Positions 9,149-18,848 of a stretch of DNA of 64,000 nt are shown piece by piece (the stretch's first letter is position 1; every line of letters begins with the position of its first letter). Location: assembly GCA_043781855.1 (NCBI GenBank), contig JAYWBB010000083.1, positions 1 through 64,000 of the forward strand, given 5' to 3'. The position numbers were made by a program, and so were the translations under genes. The notes beneath the pieces were generated by a model. The model did not search any database and was not told the DNA's origin. It was given only the letters and a program-made list of their open reading frames with translations. This DNA comes from Nevskia sp043781855 (GTDB lineage: Bacteria; Pseudomonadota; Gammaproteobacteria; Nevskiales; Nevskiaceae).

Positions 9149-10213
9149 GTGGCAATCAAGGCAGCAAACCCAGTCGCCCTGGAGGCGACGGAGAGCGCGA
9201 CCCGGAGGCCTGCAGCGGAAGCGCCGCGGCTTGCGCGCAGCGGCGCCGCTCCGCGCATCGTCATGCTGCGGCGTCGTGACGACAATGACGGCGCAGCGGG
9301 CCTGCTGGCCGGCCTGCTCGACGCGCGCGCACACACCGATCCGAAATTCTTCTACGACGCGCAGGGCTGCGCCCTGTTCGATGCGATCTGTCAGCTCGAC
9401 GAGTATTACCCGACACGCACCGAGGCCGGCATCGTCGCGCAGTATCGCGGCGAGATCGCGCGGCAGATTCCGCGCGGCGCGCAGTGGGTCGATCTTGGCG
9501 CCGGCGACGGTGCGAAGGCGCGCGAATGGCTGTCGGCGATCTGCGCGCGACGCTATCTCGGCGTCGATATCGCGGAAGTCTGGCTGGCGCCGGCGGTCGA
9601 GCGCATCGATGCCGCGTTCGAGCGCGTCGAGGCGATCGGCGTCGTCGCCGATCTCACGGAGCCGCTGGCGCTGCACGCGCTGCTGGCCGAGCGCGCGGAT
9701 GCACCGCCGGTATTCTTCTATCCCGGTTCATCGATCGGCAACTTCACGCCGCCGCGCGCGCTGGAACTGTTGCGTGCGATCCGCGCCCATTGCGGCGACG
9801 GTGGCCGGCTGCTGATCGGCGTCGACCTGGTCAAGGATGTGCGCGTGCTCGAAGCCGCGTACGACGATGCGCTCGGCGTCACGGCCGCGTTCAACCGCAA
9901 CGTGCTGCGCGTCGCGAACCGGCTGCTCGGTGCGGATTTCGATCCCGATGGTTTCGAGCATGTCGCGCGCTTCGATGCCATCGAGAGCCGCATCGAAATG
10001 CGCCTGCACGCGCGGCATGAGCAGACCGTGCGTTTCACGCGGCCTCAGCACGCCGAGCGGACGTTCGCCGCCGGCGAGATCATCGTCACGGAATATTCTT
10101 ACAAGTACACGCCGCAGACTTTCGGCACGCTGCTGAAGCAGGCCGGTTTCGCCACGCAACGGTTGTGGACCGACGACAGCGCGGGCTTCGGCGTGTTTCT
10201 CGCGGCGCCATGA
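9149..10213 (+). CDS. egtD: L-histidine N-alpha-trimethyltransferase (ergothioneine pathway)
   Basis: SAM-dependent enzyme that methylates histidine three times to hercynine, the first step of ergothioneine synthesis. The 354-aa protein has an SAM-binding loop WVDLGAGDGAK, the family motif FFYPGSSIGNF and the later acidic/aromatic stretch VDLVKDVRVLEAAYDD. An N-terminal extension of about 40 Arg/Ala-rich residues precedes the conserved start (LARSGAAPRIVML). The start is GTG with AGGA 8 nt upstream. The stop overlaps the egtB ATG by 4 nt, so the two are translationally coupled. The order egtD-egtB is the reverse of the common egtB-egtD arrangement, and no egtA, egtC or egtE is adjacent. Confidence 0.93.
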   Translation: MAIKAANPVALEATESATRRPAAEAPRLARSGAAPRIVMLRRRDDNDGAAGLLAGLLDARAHTDPKFFYDAQGCALFDAICQLDEYYPTRTEAGIVAQYRGEIARQIPRGAQWVDLGAGDGAKAREWLSAICARRYLGVDIAEVWLAPAVERIDAAFERVEAIGVVADLTEPLALHALLAERADAPPVFFYPGSSIGNFTPPRALELLRAIRAHCGDGGRLLIGVDLVKDVRVLEAAYDDALGVTAAFNRNVLRVANRLLGADFDPDGFEHVARFDAIESRIEMRLHARHEQTVRFTRPQHAERTFAAGEIIVTEYSYKYTPQTFGTLLKQAGFATQRLWTDDSAGFGVFLAAP

Positions 10214-11451
10214 CGGGCGCGCGACCGGGTTCGCTCGCGCTGCGTCATGCACGCGTGCGGGCGCAGTCGCTGGCGCTCGCTGCGGGCTTGACGGCGGAAG
10301 ACTGCCAATTGCAGTCCATGCCCGACGCGAGCCCGGTGAAATGGCACCTCGCGCATACCACCTGGTTTTTCGAAACCTTCGTGCTCGAGCCTTCGGACAG
10401 CGATTATCGCGTGTTCGATCCGGCGTTCCGCATGCTGTTCAATTCGTATTACGTCGGCATTGGCGAGCGCGCACCGCGCGCGGAGCGCGGACTTGTCTCG
10501 CGGCCGTCGCTGGATGAAGTGAAGGCGTATCGCGCGCGGGTCGACGAGGCGATCCGGCAGCGCTTGGCGGACGGCCGTTTTTCCGAAACGCTGCTGGCGC
10601 TGATCGAACTCGGAATCCAGCACGAGCAGCAGCACCAGGAACTGATCCTTACCGATCTTAAGCATCATCTTTCGCGCAATCCGCTGCGACCCGCCTATCG
10701 CCTGGCGAGGCCGATCGATGACGCGCCCGGCGCGTCGCTGCGCTACGTCGCCTTCGACGGCGGCTTGAGCCGGATCGGCTTCGAGGGCGTGCCATTTGCG
10801 TTCGACAACGAGACGCCGCGTCATCGCGTCTTCATCGAACCCTTCGAGCTGGCGTCGCGTCTGGTCACCAACGGCGAATACGCCGCGTTCATCGCCGATG
10901 GCGGCTACGCGCGGCCCGAGTTCTGGCTCTCCGACGGCTGGGATGCGGTGCAAGCCGCAGGCTGGCGTGCGCCGCTGTACTGGCTCGACGGTCCGGCTTG
11001 CCGCGCATTTTCGCTTGCCGGCGAGCAGACGCTCATCACGGCCGAACCGGTCTGTCATGTGAGTTACTACGAAGCCGACGCCTACGCGCGCTGGTCCGGC
11101 GCGCGTTTGCCGACCGAAAGCGAGTGGGAATACGTGGCGCAAGCGGTGCCGATCGAGGGCAACTTCGTCGAGAGCGAGCGCTTCCGTCCTCGCGCTGCCT
11201 CGGGCGCCGACGGTGTGCAACAGCTGTTCGGCGATGCCTGGGAATGGACGCAGAGTGCTTATCTCGCGTATCCCGGCTACCGGCAGGCGCCGGGTGCGGT
11301 CGGCGAGTACAACGGCAAATTCATGATCAACCAGATGGTGCTGCGCGGCGGTTCCTGCGCCACGCCGCGCGACCATCTTCGCGCCAGTTACCGCAATTTC
11401 TTTCCGCCGGCAGCGCGCTGGCAGTTCAGCGGGATACGGCTCGCGCGCTAG
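10210..11451 (+). CDS. egtB: Ergothioneine biosynthesis sulfoxide synthase
   Basis: Non-heme iron enzyme that joins hercynine to a thiol (gamma-glutamylcysteine or cysteine) and oxidises it to the sulfoxide. The 413-aa protein has an N-terminal DinB-like domain with the three iron-binding histidines in KWHLAHTTWFFE and HEQQHQEL, then an FGE-sulfatase-type domain (about residues 170-413) ending in LRGGSCATPRDHLRASYRNF and FSGIRLAR. The ATG at 10210 inside ATGA with the egtD stop is chosen; an upstream in-frame start would overlap egtD by 48 nt without benefit. Which thiol is used cannot be read from the sequence. A strong hairpin follows 12 nt after the stop. Confidence 0.93.
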   Translation: MTGARPGSLALRHARVRAQSLALAAGLTAEDCQLQSMPDASPVKWHLAHTTWFFETFVLEPSDSDYRVFDPAFRMLFNSYYVGIGERAPRAERGLVSRPSLDEVKAYRARVDEAIRQRLADGRFSETLLALIELGIQHEQQHQELILTDLKHHLSRNPLRPAYRLARPIDDAPGASLRYVAFDGGLSRIGFEGVPFAFDNETPRHRVFIEPFELASRLVTNGEYAAFIADGGYARPEFWLSDGWDAVQAAGWRAPLYWLDGPACRAFSLAGEQTLITAEPVCHVSYYEADAYARWSGARLPTESEWEYVAQAVPIEGNFVESERFRPRAASGADGVQQLFGDAWEWTQSAYLAYPGYRQAPGAVGEYNGKFMINQMVLRGGSCATPRDHLRASYRNFFPPAARWQFSGIRLAR

Positions 11452-11463
11452 GGAAACTCTGAA

Positions 11464-11492
11464 AAACCCTTCTCCCGGAGGGAGAAGGGTTT
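11464..11492 (+). terminator. Hairpin terminator after egtB
   Basis: A perfect 13-bp inverted repeat with arms AAACCCTTCTCCC and GGGAGAAGGGTTT and a 3-nt loop starts 12 nt after the egtB stop. The following sequence is T-rich (ATTACTTTTTT) rather than a pure T run, so termination is likely but not certain. Confidence 0.72.
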
Positions 11493-11609
11493 AATTACTT
11501 TTTTGGAGCATTCCTAATCAATTTCGTTGTCTGGCGTGGACAAGCTCGCACCGTCGGCGTAGCGTGCGCCGCCATCCCGACGCTGCCAAACGAAGCCCCG
11601 CCGAGCCCG

Positions 11610-12800
11610 ATGGACCGCCGCCGTCTTGCCGTCATCCTCGCCGGAGCTGCCGCGTTCGTGAACCTGTACGCGCCGCAGTCCGTGCTGCCGGTGTTGCAGG
11701 AGTGGATGGGCCGGAGCGCCGCGCTCGCGGGGCTCGTCGTATCGTCCGGCACGTTCGGTGTGGCGCTCGCCGCGCCGTTCGCGGGCCTGCTCGCCGATCG
11801 CTATGGGCGCCGTCGCGTCATTGTCGCCGCCGCCTTTCTGGTCGTGCTGCCAGCCCTTTGCATTCCGCTCGCGCAGACGCCGATGCAGCTGATCGCCGCG
11901 CGTTTCATCGAAGGCTTGTTCCTGCCGGGTATTTTCGCGGTAACCGTCGCCTACGCCGGCGACGAATGGCCGCGCGCCGAAGCCCGCGCTGTAACCGCGC
12001 TATATATCGCCGGGACCATCGGCGGTGGCTTCTGTGGACGCTTCCTGTCGGGGCTCGTCGCCGAATACGCGGGCTGGCGCTGGGCTTTTTTCGTGCTGGC
12101 GATGACGCAACTGGCGCTGGCGCTGGTGATCCGCGCCTGGCTGCCGGCCGAGCGCAATCACACGCATAACGACAGCCCGGCCTGGTCCGGCATGCTGGCG
12201 CTGCTGCGCAAGCCCGAGCTGCGCGGCGCCTACGCAACCGGCTTCGCGCTGCTGTTCGCGCTGGTTGGCGGCTTCACTTACATCACGCTGCGGCTCGCCG
12301 CCGCGCCCTTCAATCTCGGGCCCACCGTGCTATCGACCATTTTCGCGGTCTATCTGGTCGGCATGCTGGCCACGCCGCTGTCGGGCCGCGTGCTGAATCG
12401 TTATGGCCACGCGCGCGTGCTGCTGGCGGCCTGGGCGTTCGCGGTTGTGGGGCTGTGGCTGACGGTGATTCCGTTATTGCCGGTGGTGGTGTTCGGGCTC
12501 TGTCTCTTTTCGGCGGGCCTGTTTTTCGCGCAGACCACGGCGACCAGCTTCGTCGCCGAATCAGCCGGCCCGGCGCGCGCTGCGGCGGTCGGGCTTTACG
12601 TCAGCTGTTACTACCTGGGCGGCAGTGTCGGTGGCGTGCTGCCAGCGCCGGTGTGGACGCACTTCGGCTGGCTTGGTGTCGTGGTCTTGCTGACGCTGGC
12701 GGGCGCCATGTCCTCGACGATCGGCTGGCGCTCGTTCCGCCTCGCGCCAGCGCCGCATGAACCGGCGCCGCCGTTCGAGGTCGGCGGCGAAGCACCTTGA
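11610..12800 (+). CDS. Major facilitator superfamily transporter (YnfM/AraJ-like)
   Basis: Inner-membrane secondary transporter of 396 aa with twelve predicted hydrophobic segments. The MFS signature after helix 2 is visible as GLLADRYGRRRVIVA, and the helix-4/5 region reads RFIEGLFLPGIFAVTVAY. The central cytoplasmic loop (residues about 185-205, AERNHTHNDSP) separates two six-helix bundles. It resembles the YnfM-type drug/metabolite efflux group, but the substrate cannot be told. It stands alone after the egt terminator and converges with speD, with only 15 nt between the stops. Confidence 0.86.
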   Translation: MDRRRLAVILAGAAAFVNLYAPQSVLPVLQEWMGRSAALAGLVVSSGTFGVALAAPFAGLLADRYGRRRVIVAAAFLVVLPALCIPLAQTPMQLIAARFIEGLFLPGIFAVTVAYAGDEWPRAEARAVTALYIAGTIGGGFCGRFLSGLVAEYAGWRWAFFVLAMTQLALALVIRAWLPAERNHTHNDSPAWSGMLALLRKPELRGAYATGFALLFALVGGFTYITLRLAAAPFNLGPTVLSTIFAVYLVGMLATPLSGRVLNRYGHARVLLAAWAFAVVGLWLTVIPLLPVVVFGLCLFSAGLFFAQTTATSFVAESAGPARAAAVGLYVSCYYLGGSVGGVLPAPVWTHFGWLGVVVLLTLAGAMSSTIGWRSFRLAPAPHEPAPPFEVGGEAP

Positions 12801-12815
12801 GCCGGGGCGATCTCC

Positions 12816-13607
12816 TCAGCGCTGGATGTTGCGACCGTAGAAGATTTCCATGATCTCGTGATTGACGCGCTCGCGGATGCGTTTGGCCTCGCGCGGCGGC
12901 AGTTCCGCGACGCCTTCGCCGAACAAGTAGGTCTGGAGATCGAGTTCCTTCAGGCGCATCTTCGTGTGGAAGATGTTTTCCTGGTAGACGTTGACGTCGA
13001 CCATGTCGTACTTGTCCTTCACTTCGCGCGACAGGAAGTTCTGGATTGAGTCGATCGTGTGGTCGATGTAGTGCTTCATGCCGCGCACGTTGCGGGTGAA
13101 GCCGCGCACGCGATAGTCGCTGACGACGATGTCCGACTCGAAGCTCTTGATCAGGAAGTTCAGCGCTTTCAGCGGCGAAATCTTGCCACAAGTAGAGACG
13201 TCGATGTCGGCACGGAAGGTCGAGATACCGGCGTCCGGATGCGTCTCCGGATAGGTGTGGACGGTGATGTGACTCTTGTCGAGATGGGCGACCACCGATT
13301 CCTTCTCGACCGGAGTCGAGTAGCCATCGTGATGACCTTCGGAAATCAGCATCGTCACCGACGCGCCCTGCGGGTCGTAATCCTGCCGCGCGACATCGAG
13401 AATATTTGCGCCGACGATGTGCGCAACCTCGGTCAGGATCGCCGTCAGACGCTCGGCGTTGTAGGCCTCGTCGATGTACTCGATGTATTCCTGCTGCTGT
13501 TGCGCATTTCTCGCGTAGCAGATGTCGTAGATGTTGAAGCTCAGCGTCTTGGTCAGGTTGTTGAACCCGAGCAGCTTGAGCTTGGAATTGTTGGTGGGCT
13601 TCGCCAA
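12816..13607 (-). CDS. speD: S-adenosylmethionine decarboxylase proenzyme, E. coli type
   Basis: Pyruvoyl enzyme that makes decarboxylated SAM, the aminopropyl donor for spermidine. The 263-aa protein matches the long gammaproteobacterial SpeD class. The self-cleavage serine that becomes the pyruvoyl group is expected in HLDKSHITVHTYPE, and the catalytic Cys in DVSTCGKISPLKALN. It is read from a TTG start with GGAG 7 nt upstream; no ATG lies at the conserved N-terminus (AKPTNNSKLKLLGFNN). No speE lies beside it, so spermidine synthase must be elsewhere. Confidence 0.95.
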   Translation of the reverse strand: MAKPTNNSKLKLLGFNNLTKTLSFNIYDICYARNAQQQQEYIEYIDEAYNAERLTAILTEVAHIVGANILDVARQDYDPQGASVTMLISEGHHDGYSTPVEKESVVAHLDKSHITVHTYPETHPDAGISTFRADIDVSTCGKISPLKALNFLIKSFESDIVVSDYRVRGFTRNVRGMKHYIDHTIDSIQNFLSREVKDKYDMVDVNVYQENIFHTKMRLKELDLQTYLFGEGVAELPPREAKRIRERVNHEIMEIFYGRNIQR

Positions 13608-13729
13608 AGTGCCTCTCCCGATCTGCGAAAACGAAAAACACGACCGCGTCCGCAGCCGCGCGGAGGGGGCACATTATCCAACAAAATTTACGCGGCCATC
13701 ATGACGCCGCAGAGTCGGGCGCCCTGACG

Positions 13730-14149
13730 CTACCCGGCTTCGCGCATCTCGAAGTCGTGCGTCACTTCGGCGGCCTTCTGCAACATGATCGACGCCGAGC
13801 AGTATTTCTCCGCCGAGAGCTGGACTGCCCGCCGCACGTGGTTTTCCGAGAGCCCCTTGCCGCTGACGATGAAGTGCAGATGAATCTTCGTGAAGACTTT
13901 CGGATCGGTCTCGGCGCGCTCGCCGGCAACCGAAACCTCGCAGCCGCTGACCGGCTGCCGCGCCTTCTTGAGAATCTGCACGATGTCGACCGCCGAACAG
14001 GAGCCGACCGACATCAGCATGAGTTCCATCGGCCTCACGCCGAGATTGCGGCCGCCGATTTCAGCCGGACCGTCGACCACGATCGCATGGCCGCTGCCGC
14101 TCTCGGCGATGAACACTGCGTTCTCGTGCCACTTGATCCTTGCCTGCAT
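13730..14149 (-). CDS. OsmC-family peroxide-reductase-like protein
   Basis: Small 139-aa protein of the OsmC/YhfA group, which contains thiol-dependent hydroperoxide reductases and proteins of unknown role. It shows the family layout: N-terminal beta sheet (ARIKWHENAVFIAES), GPAEIGGRNLGVRPMELMLMSVGSCSAVD-type helix with a Cys in the expected first position, and C-terminal SAEKYCSASIML with the second Cys. Both redox cysteines are therefore present. The start at 14149 is chosen because homology begins at MQARIKW; a longer frame to 14299 would enter the divergent regulator gene. It is divergent from the CRP-like gene over 103 bp. Confidence 0.88.
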   Translation of the reverse strand: MQARIKWHENAVFIAESGSGHAIVVDGPAEIGGRNLGVRPMELMLMSVGSCSAVDIVQILKKARQPVSGCEVSVAGERAETDPKVFTKIHLHFIVSGKGLSENHVRRAVQLSAEKYCSASIMLQKAAEVTHDFEMREAG

Positions 14150-14252
14150 GTCGATTCCCGGCCGCCTGGTGAGCTGTGATATTTTCGCAGCTTGGATTTT
14201 ACGCTGCGCCGTACAACGAACGTGACACGGGATTTCCAAGGGGAGAGACGAA

Positions 14253-14879
14253 GTGTTCGAAAAGGCGGCAGTGCAGGCTTTCATCGCGTTGGCGCACAAG
14301 CGCAGCTATGCGCCGAAGCAGGCCGTGGTGCGCGCGGGCGCGGAGCCGGAGTCGCTGTTCCTGATCCTGACCGGATCGGTCAGCGTGCTGGTCGAAGACG
14401 AGCACGGCCGCGAAATGGTGCTGGCCTATCTCAACGCCGGCGAATTTTTCGGCGAGATGGGTCTGTTTCCCGATCAGCAGGTACGCACCGCCGTGGTCCG
14501 CACGCGCACCGCGACACTGCTCGCCGAAGTCAGCTACACCGCATTCCGCAGCTTCGTCCGCGAGCATCCGGAAATCATGTTCGAAGTCGCCGGGCAGCTC
14601 GCCGCGCGCCTGCGCGACACCAGCGGCCGCCTGCGCGACCTGACTTTCGTCGACGTCGCCGGCCGGCTCGCCCGCGCGCTCCTCGACCTGACCAGGCAGC
14701 CGGACGCCAAACAGCATGCGCGCGGCGTTCTGGTACGCATCAGCCGCCAGGAAATCGCCCGCCTCATCGGCTGCTCGCGCGAGATGGCCGGGCGCGTGCT
14801 GAAAAAGCTGGAAGAAGACGGTGTCGTGATGTCGCAGGGCCGCAGCATCATCGTGCTGTCGGGCGGCAGGCTCGGCTAG
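14253..14879 (+). CDS. CRP/FNR-family transcription regulator (Crp/Clp-like)
   Basis: Predicted cyclic-nucleotide-responsive DNA-binding protein of 208 aa. Residues about 1-115 form the nucleotide-binding beta-roll with EFFGEMGLF and VRTAVVRTRTA, then the dimer helix (AARLRDTSGRLRDLTF), and a C-terminal winged helix with the CRP recognition helix SRQEIARLIGCSREMAGRVL. Compared from memory with E. coli CRP, the Gly-Glu of the phosphate-binding cassette, the Arg (VR-T) and the Thr-Ser of the dimer helix are kept, which favours cAMP. Xanthomonas Clp, which responds to c-di-GMP, has a different residue after that Arg. The start is GTG with GGAG 7 nt before. The stop overlaps the convergent trpC stop by 4 nt. 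Confidence 0.9.
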   Translation: MFEKAAVQAFIALAHKRSYAPKQAVVRAGAEPESLFLILTGSVSVLVEDEHGREMVLAYLNAGEFFGEMGLFPDQQVRTAVVRTRTATLLAEVSYTAFRSFVREHPEIMFEVAGQLAARLRDTSGRLRDLTFVDVAGRLARALLDLTRQPDAKQHARGVLVRISRQEIARLIGCSREMAGRVLKKLEEDGVVMSQGRSIIVLSGGRLG

Positions 14880-15673
14880 ACGAAAAGTTTTTTCAGCGCG
14901 TCGCCCGGGCTCGGCTGCCGCATCAGCGATTCGCCGATCAGGAAGCGAATGACGCCGGCAGAAGTCATGCGCGCCACGTCGGCCGGCGTCGCAATCCCGC
15001 TCTCGGTCACCACGTCATAACCCGCCGGAATCATCGACAGCAGACCGAGCGTGGTTTCCAGTCGCGTTTCGAAAGTGCGCAGGTTGCGGTTGTTGATGCC
15101 GAGCAGCACCGGTGGCGGCAGGCCGAGCTTCAGCACGGCGTTCAATTCTTCACGGTCGTGGACTTCGATCAGCACGTCCATCGCCAGCTCGCGCGCCTGT
15201 GTGGCGAGCTCGGCCAGCTTCGCGGGCGCCAGTGCGGCGGCGATCAGCAGCACGCAGTCCGCGCCGATGGCGCGCGCCTCGACGATCTGGAGTTCATCGA
15301 TCAGAAAATCCTTGCGGATGGCGGGCAGCGACGTGTGCTGCCGCGCTTCCACGAGGTAATCATTGTGGCCCTGGAAGAACGCTTCGTCGGTCAGCACCGA
15401 CAGGCAGGCCGCGCCGCCACGTGCGTAATCCTGCGCGAGCCAGCCCGGATCGAATTCTGCGCGGATCAGCCCCTTGCTCGGGCTGGCCTTCTTGATCTCG
15501 GCGATGACGCCGGCGCCGCGCGTCTCCGCCGCCTGCGTCAGTGCTGCCGCGAAACCGCGCGGCGCCGGCTGCGCGAGCGCGATGCGTTCGAGGTCATGCA
15601 ACTTGAAACGCTTCGCGAGCGCCGCGATTTCGGTTCGTTTGTGCGCGAGAATCTCGTCGAGGATGTCGGCCAT
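14876..15673 (-). CDS. trpC: Indole-3-glycerol-phosphate synthase
   Basis: Converts 1-(2-carboxyphenylamino)-1-deoxyribulose 5-phosphate to indole-3-glycerol phosphate in tryptophan synthesis. The 265-aa TIM-barrel shows VIAEIKKASPSKGLIR with the catalytic Lys and substrate loop, SVLTDEAFFQGHNDYL, RKDFLIDELQI, and the late phosphate-binding strands GINNRNLRTFE and VTESGI. The ATG at 15673 follows the trpD stop by 4 nt, so the upstream in-frame frame to 15739 is rejected. It is a monofunctional TrpC without a TrpF fusion. It is the last gene of the minus-strand trp block. Confidence 0.96.
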   Translation of the reverse strand: MADILDEILAHKRTEIAALAKRFKLHDLERIALAQPAPRGFAAALTQAAETRGAGVIAEIKKASPSKGLIRAEFDPGWLAQDYARGGAACLSVLTDEAFFQGHNDYLVEARQHTSLPAIRKDFLIDELQIVEARAIGADCVLLIAAALAPAKLAELATQARELAMDVLIEVHDREELNAVLKLGLPPPVLLGINNRNLRTFETRLETTLGLLSMIPAGYDVVTESGIATPADVARMTSAGVIRFLIGESLMRQPSPGDALKKLFV

Positions 15674-15677
15674 CGAA

Positions 15678-16718
15678 TCAGCTTCCGGCGAGCCTGCGCG
15701 TGGTCGCGACGAAGTCGTCGAGCTTGGCGCGCGCCGCACCGCTGCCGATCACACCTTTCGCCTGCCGGATGCCGTCGGCGATCGAGCTGGCGATGCCCGC
15801 CGCATAGAGCGCCGCGCCGGCGTTGAACGCGACGATATCGCGCGCGATGCCGGAGCGGTTGTCGAGGGCTTCCAGAATGCGGGCCTTCGACTCGGTAGCG
15901 TCGGCGACGCGGAGATTGCGGCTCGCCGACATCGCGAATCCGAAGTCTTCGGGATGGATTTCGTACTCGCGCACTTCGCCGTCGCGCAGTTCGCCGACCA
16001 TCGTCGCCGCACCGAGGGAGATTTCGTCCATGCCGTCGCGGCCCCAGACCACCAGCGCGCGGGTGGCGCCGAGCCGTTGCAGCACGCGCACGAGGATACC
16101 GACGAGATCGGGATGGAACACGCCCATCAGCACGTTCGGCGCGCCAGCCGGATTGGTCAGCGGGCCAAGGATATTGAAGATCGTGCGCACGCCCATCTCG
16201 CGGCGGATCGCCGCGACATTCTTCATCGCCGGATGGTGCAGCGGCGCGAACATGAAACCGATGCCGGTTTCCGCGATGCAGGCCGCGACCGCCTCCGGCG
16301 CGAGTTCGATATTCGCGCCGAAAGCCTCGAGCACATCGGCGCTCCCCGATTTCGAGGACACGCCGCGGTTACCGTGTTTCGCAACCTTCGCGCCGGCCGC
16401 AGCCGCAACGAACATCGCGGCGGTCGAGATGTTGAAGCTGTTGGCGCCGTCGCCGCCGGTGCCGACGATATCGAGCAGATGTGCGTCGCTGCCGCCGGAC
16501 GCCGGCACGTGCAGCGCGAATTCGCGCATGACCTGTGCCGCAGCGGCGATCTCGCCGACGGTTTCCTTCTTCACGCGCAAGCCGGTGAGGATCGCCGCGG
16601 CCATCACCGGCGAGACTTCGCCGCGCATGATCTGGCGCATCAGCCCGACCATCTCGTCGTGGAAGATTTCGCGGTGCTCGATAGTACGCGCCAGCGCTTC
16701 CTGTGCAGTGAGTGCCAT
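15678..16718 (-). CDS. trpD: Anthranilate phosphoribosyltransferase
   Basis: Transfers the phosphoribosyl group of PRPP to anthranilate. The 346-aa protein has the glycine-rich PRPP loop GTGGDGANSFNIST, the second conserved loop KHGNRGVSSKSGSADVLEA, and anthranilate-site residues around PLHHPAMKNVAAIRREMG. The start at 16718 (MALTAQEALARTIEHREI) fits the family N-terminus and lies 5 nt after trpG. It is a monofunctional TrpD, not fused to TrpG. Confidence 0.96.
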   Translation of the reverse strand: MALTAQEALARTIEHREIFHDEMVGLMRQIMRGEVSPVMAAAILTGLRVKKETVGEIAAAAQVMREFALHVPASGGSDAHLLDIVGTGGDGANSFNISTAAMFVAAAAGAKVAKHGNRGVSSKSGSADVLEAFGANIELAPEAVAACIAETGIGFMFAPLHHPAMKNVAAIRREMGVRTIFNILGPLTNPAGAPNVLMGVFHPDLVGILVRVLQRLGATRALVVWGRDGMDEISLGAATMVGELRDGEVREYEIHPEDFGFAMSASRNLRVADATESKARILEALDNRSGIARDIVAFNAGAALYAAGIASSIADGIRQAKGVIGSGAARAKLDDFVATTRRLAGS

Positions 16719-16723
16719 CGTCT

Positions 16724-17301
<578 letters not shown>

Positions 17302-17305
<4 letters not shown>

Positions 17306-18732
17306 GGCCGCGCTCCGCAGGCATCAGCCGCCGCACGCATGACCGCGCGCGCCTTGTTGACCGTCTCGTCCCACTCCGACTGCGGTACCGAGTCGGCGAC
17401 GACGCCACAGCCGGCCTGCGCATGGATCAGGCCGTCCTTGATGATGGCGGTGCGGATCGCGATGGCCATATCCATGTTGCCGTCCCAGCCGAGGTACCCG
17501 ACCGCGCCGCCATAGATGCCGCGCGACACCGGTTCGAGTTCGTCGATGATCTCCATCGCTCGTACTTTCGGCGCACCGGAGAGCGTGCCGGCGGGGAATG
17601 TCGCAGCGAGCGCGTCGAGGGCGTCGAGACCCGGCTTGAGCTGACCCGTGACGTTCGAGACGATGTGCATGACGTGGCTGTAGCGCTCGATGACCATTTT
17701 CTCGGTGAGCTTCACGCTACCGGTCTGCGCCACGCGACCGACGTCGTTGCGGCCGAGGTCGATCAGCATCAGGTGCTCGGCGATTTCCTTCGGGTCGGCG
17801 AGCAGGTCGCGCTCGTGAGCCAGATCCTCTTCGACAGTCCGGCCGCGCGGCCGCGTGCCGGCGATCGGCCGGACGGTCACTTCGCCGTTCTCGGCGCGCA
17901 CCAGAATTTCCGGCGACGAGCCGACAACGTGGTGATCGTCGAGGTGGAGACAGTACAGATAGGGCGAAGGGTTCAGCCGCCGCAACGCGCGGTACAGCGT
18001 GACCGGCGGCGCGGTGAACGGCGCGCTCATGCGCTGCGAGGGCACGGCCTGCATGATATCGCCGGCGGCGATGTAGTCCTTGATTTTCAGTACTGCGGAC
18101 TTGAACGCGGCTTCACCGAAGCCGGATACGAATGCTGCGGCCGGCTCCGTCGCATTCGGTACCTCCGGCACCGGCTGCGCAAGCCGGCGTTCGAGCTCGT
18201 CGAGCTGCGCCTCGGCGCGCGCCAGGTCGGTTGGCGAGGACGGATCGGCGTGCACCACGAGCGTCAGCGTCGCGCGCAGTGCATCGAACACCACGAGTTC
18301 ATCGGAGCGCATCAGCAGGATGTCCGGCGTGCCGATCGGATCCGGCTTCGCGGCCTTCAGTCGCGGCTCGAACAGGCGCACGCAGTCGTAGCCGAAGTAG
18401 CCGACGAAGCCGCCGGAAAAGCGCGGCAGCGAGGCGTGCGGCGCGACGCGAATCTTCGCCGCGTGCGTACGCAACCAGGCAATCGGATTCGCCGCTTCGA
18501 CCGCAGTCGTCACCGCGCCATCAATGCTCACCGTGACCCGTCTGCCGGTGATCCGGACGATCTCGCGCGCCGGCAGGCCGATGAACGAATAGCGGCCCCA
18601 GCGCTCGCCGCCGTGCATCGATTCGAGCAGATAGGTGTACGGCCGGTTGCCGAGTTTGAGATAGGTGCCGACCGGCGTATCGAGGTCGCCAGGCAGTTCG
18701 CGCGTCAGCGCGACGTGGGTGTAATTGGACAT
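17302..18732 (-). CDS. trpE: Anthranilate synthase component I
   Basis: Makes anthranilate from chorismate with ammonia from TrpG, and is the committed step to tryptophan. The 476-aa protein has the tryptophan feedback-site motif YLLESMHGGERWGRYSF at the N-terminus and the chorismate-binding core with IAGTRPRG, DLGRNDVGRV, HIVSNVTGQL, FPAGTLSGAPKVRAMEII and IAIRTAIIK. The feedback motif suggests allosteric inhibition by tryptophan. It is the first gene of trpEGDC. The 123-bp gap to rpe upstream holds a possible Trp-ending mini-ORF. Confidence 0.96.
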
Positions 18733-18800
18733 GAGCGACTGGAAACCGGAAAAGGAGAATCGTTAGGAAATTCGAGCGCAGAAAAACGCCTGATGACGAG

Positions 18801-18848
18801 TCACCATCGCCCGCTGCACACGCTTCCGGTCGCCAATGAAATCCTCAT
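18801..18848 (-). other. Possible 15-codon leader ORF upstream of trpE
   Basis: The rpe-trpE gap contains an ATG at 18848 followed by 14 codons (MRISLATGSVCSGRW) and TGA, with the single Trp codon directly before the stop. A short imperfect hairpin of about 6 bp overlaps the stop region and is followed by AGGCGTTTTT. This is the general shape of a trp leader, but there is only one Trp codon, the ribosome-binding site is weak, and no clear antiterminator pair is evident. Confidence 0.25.

Noticed and set aside
13730..14299. Longer OsmC frame starting at 14299
   Set aside because: The extra 50 residues overlap the CRP-like gene on the other strand and do not resemble OsmC proteins; the ATG at 14149 fits.
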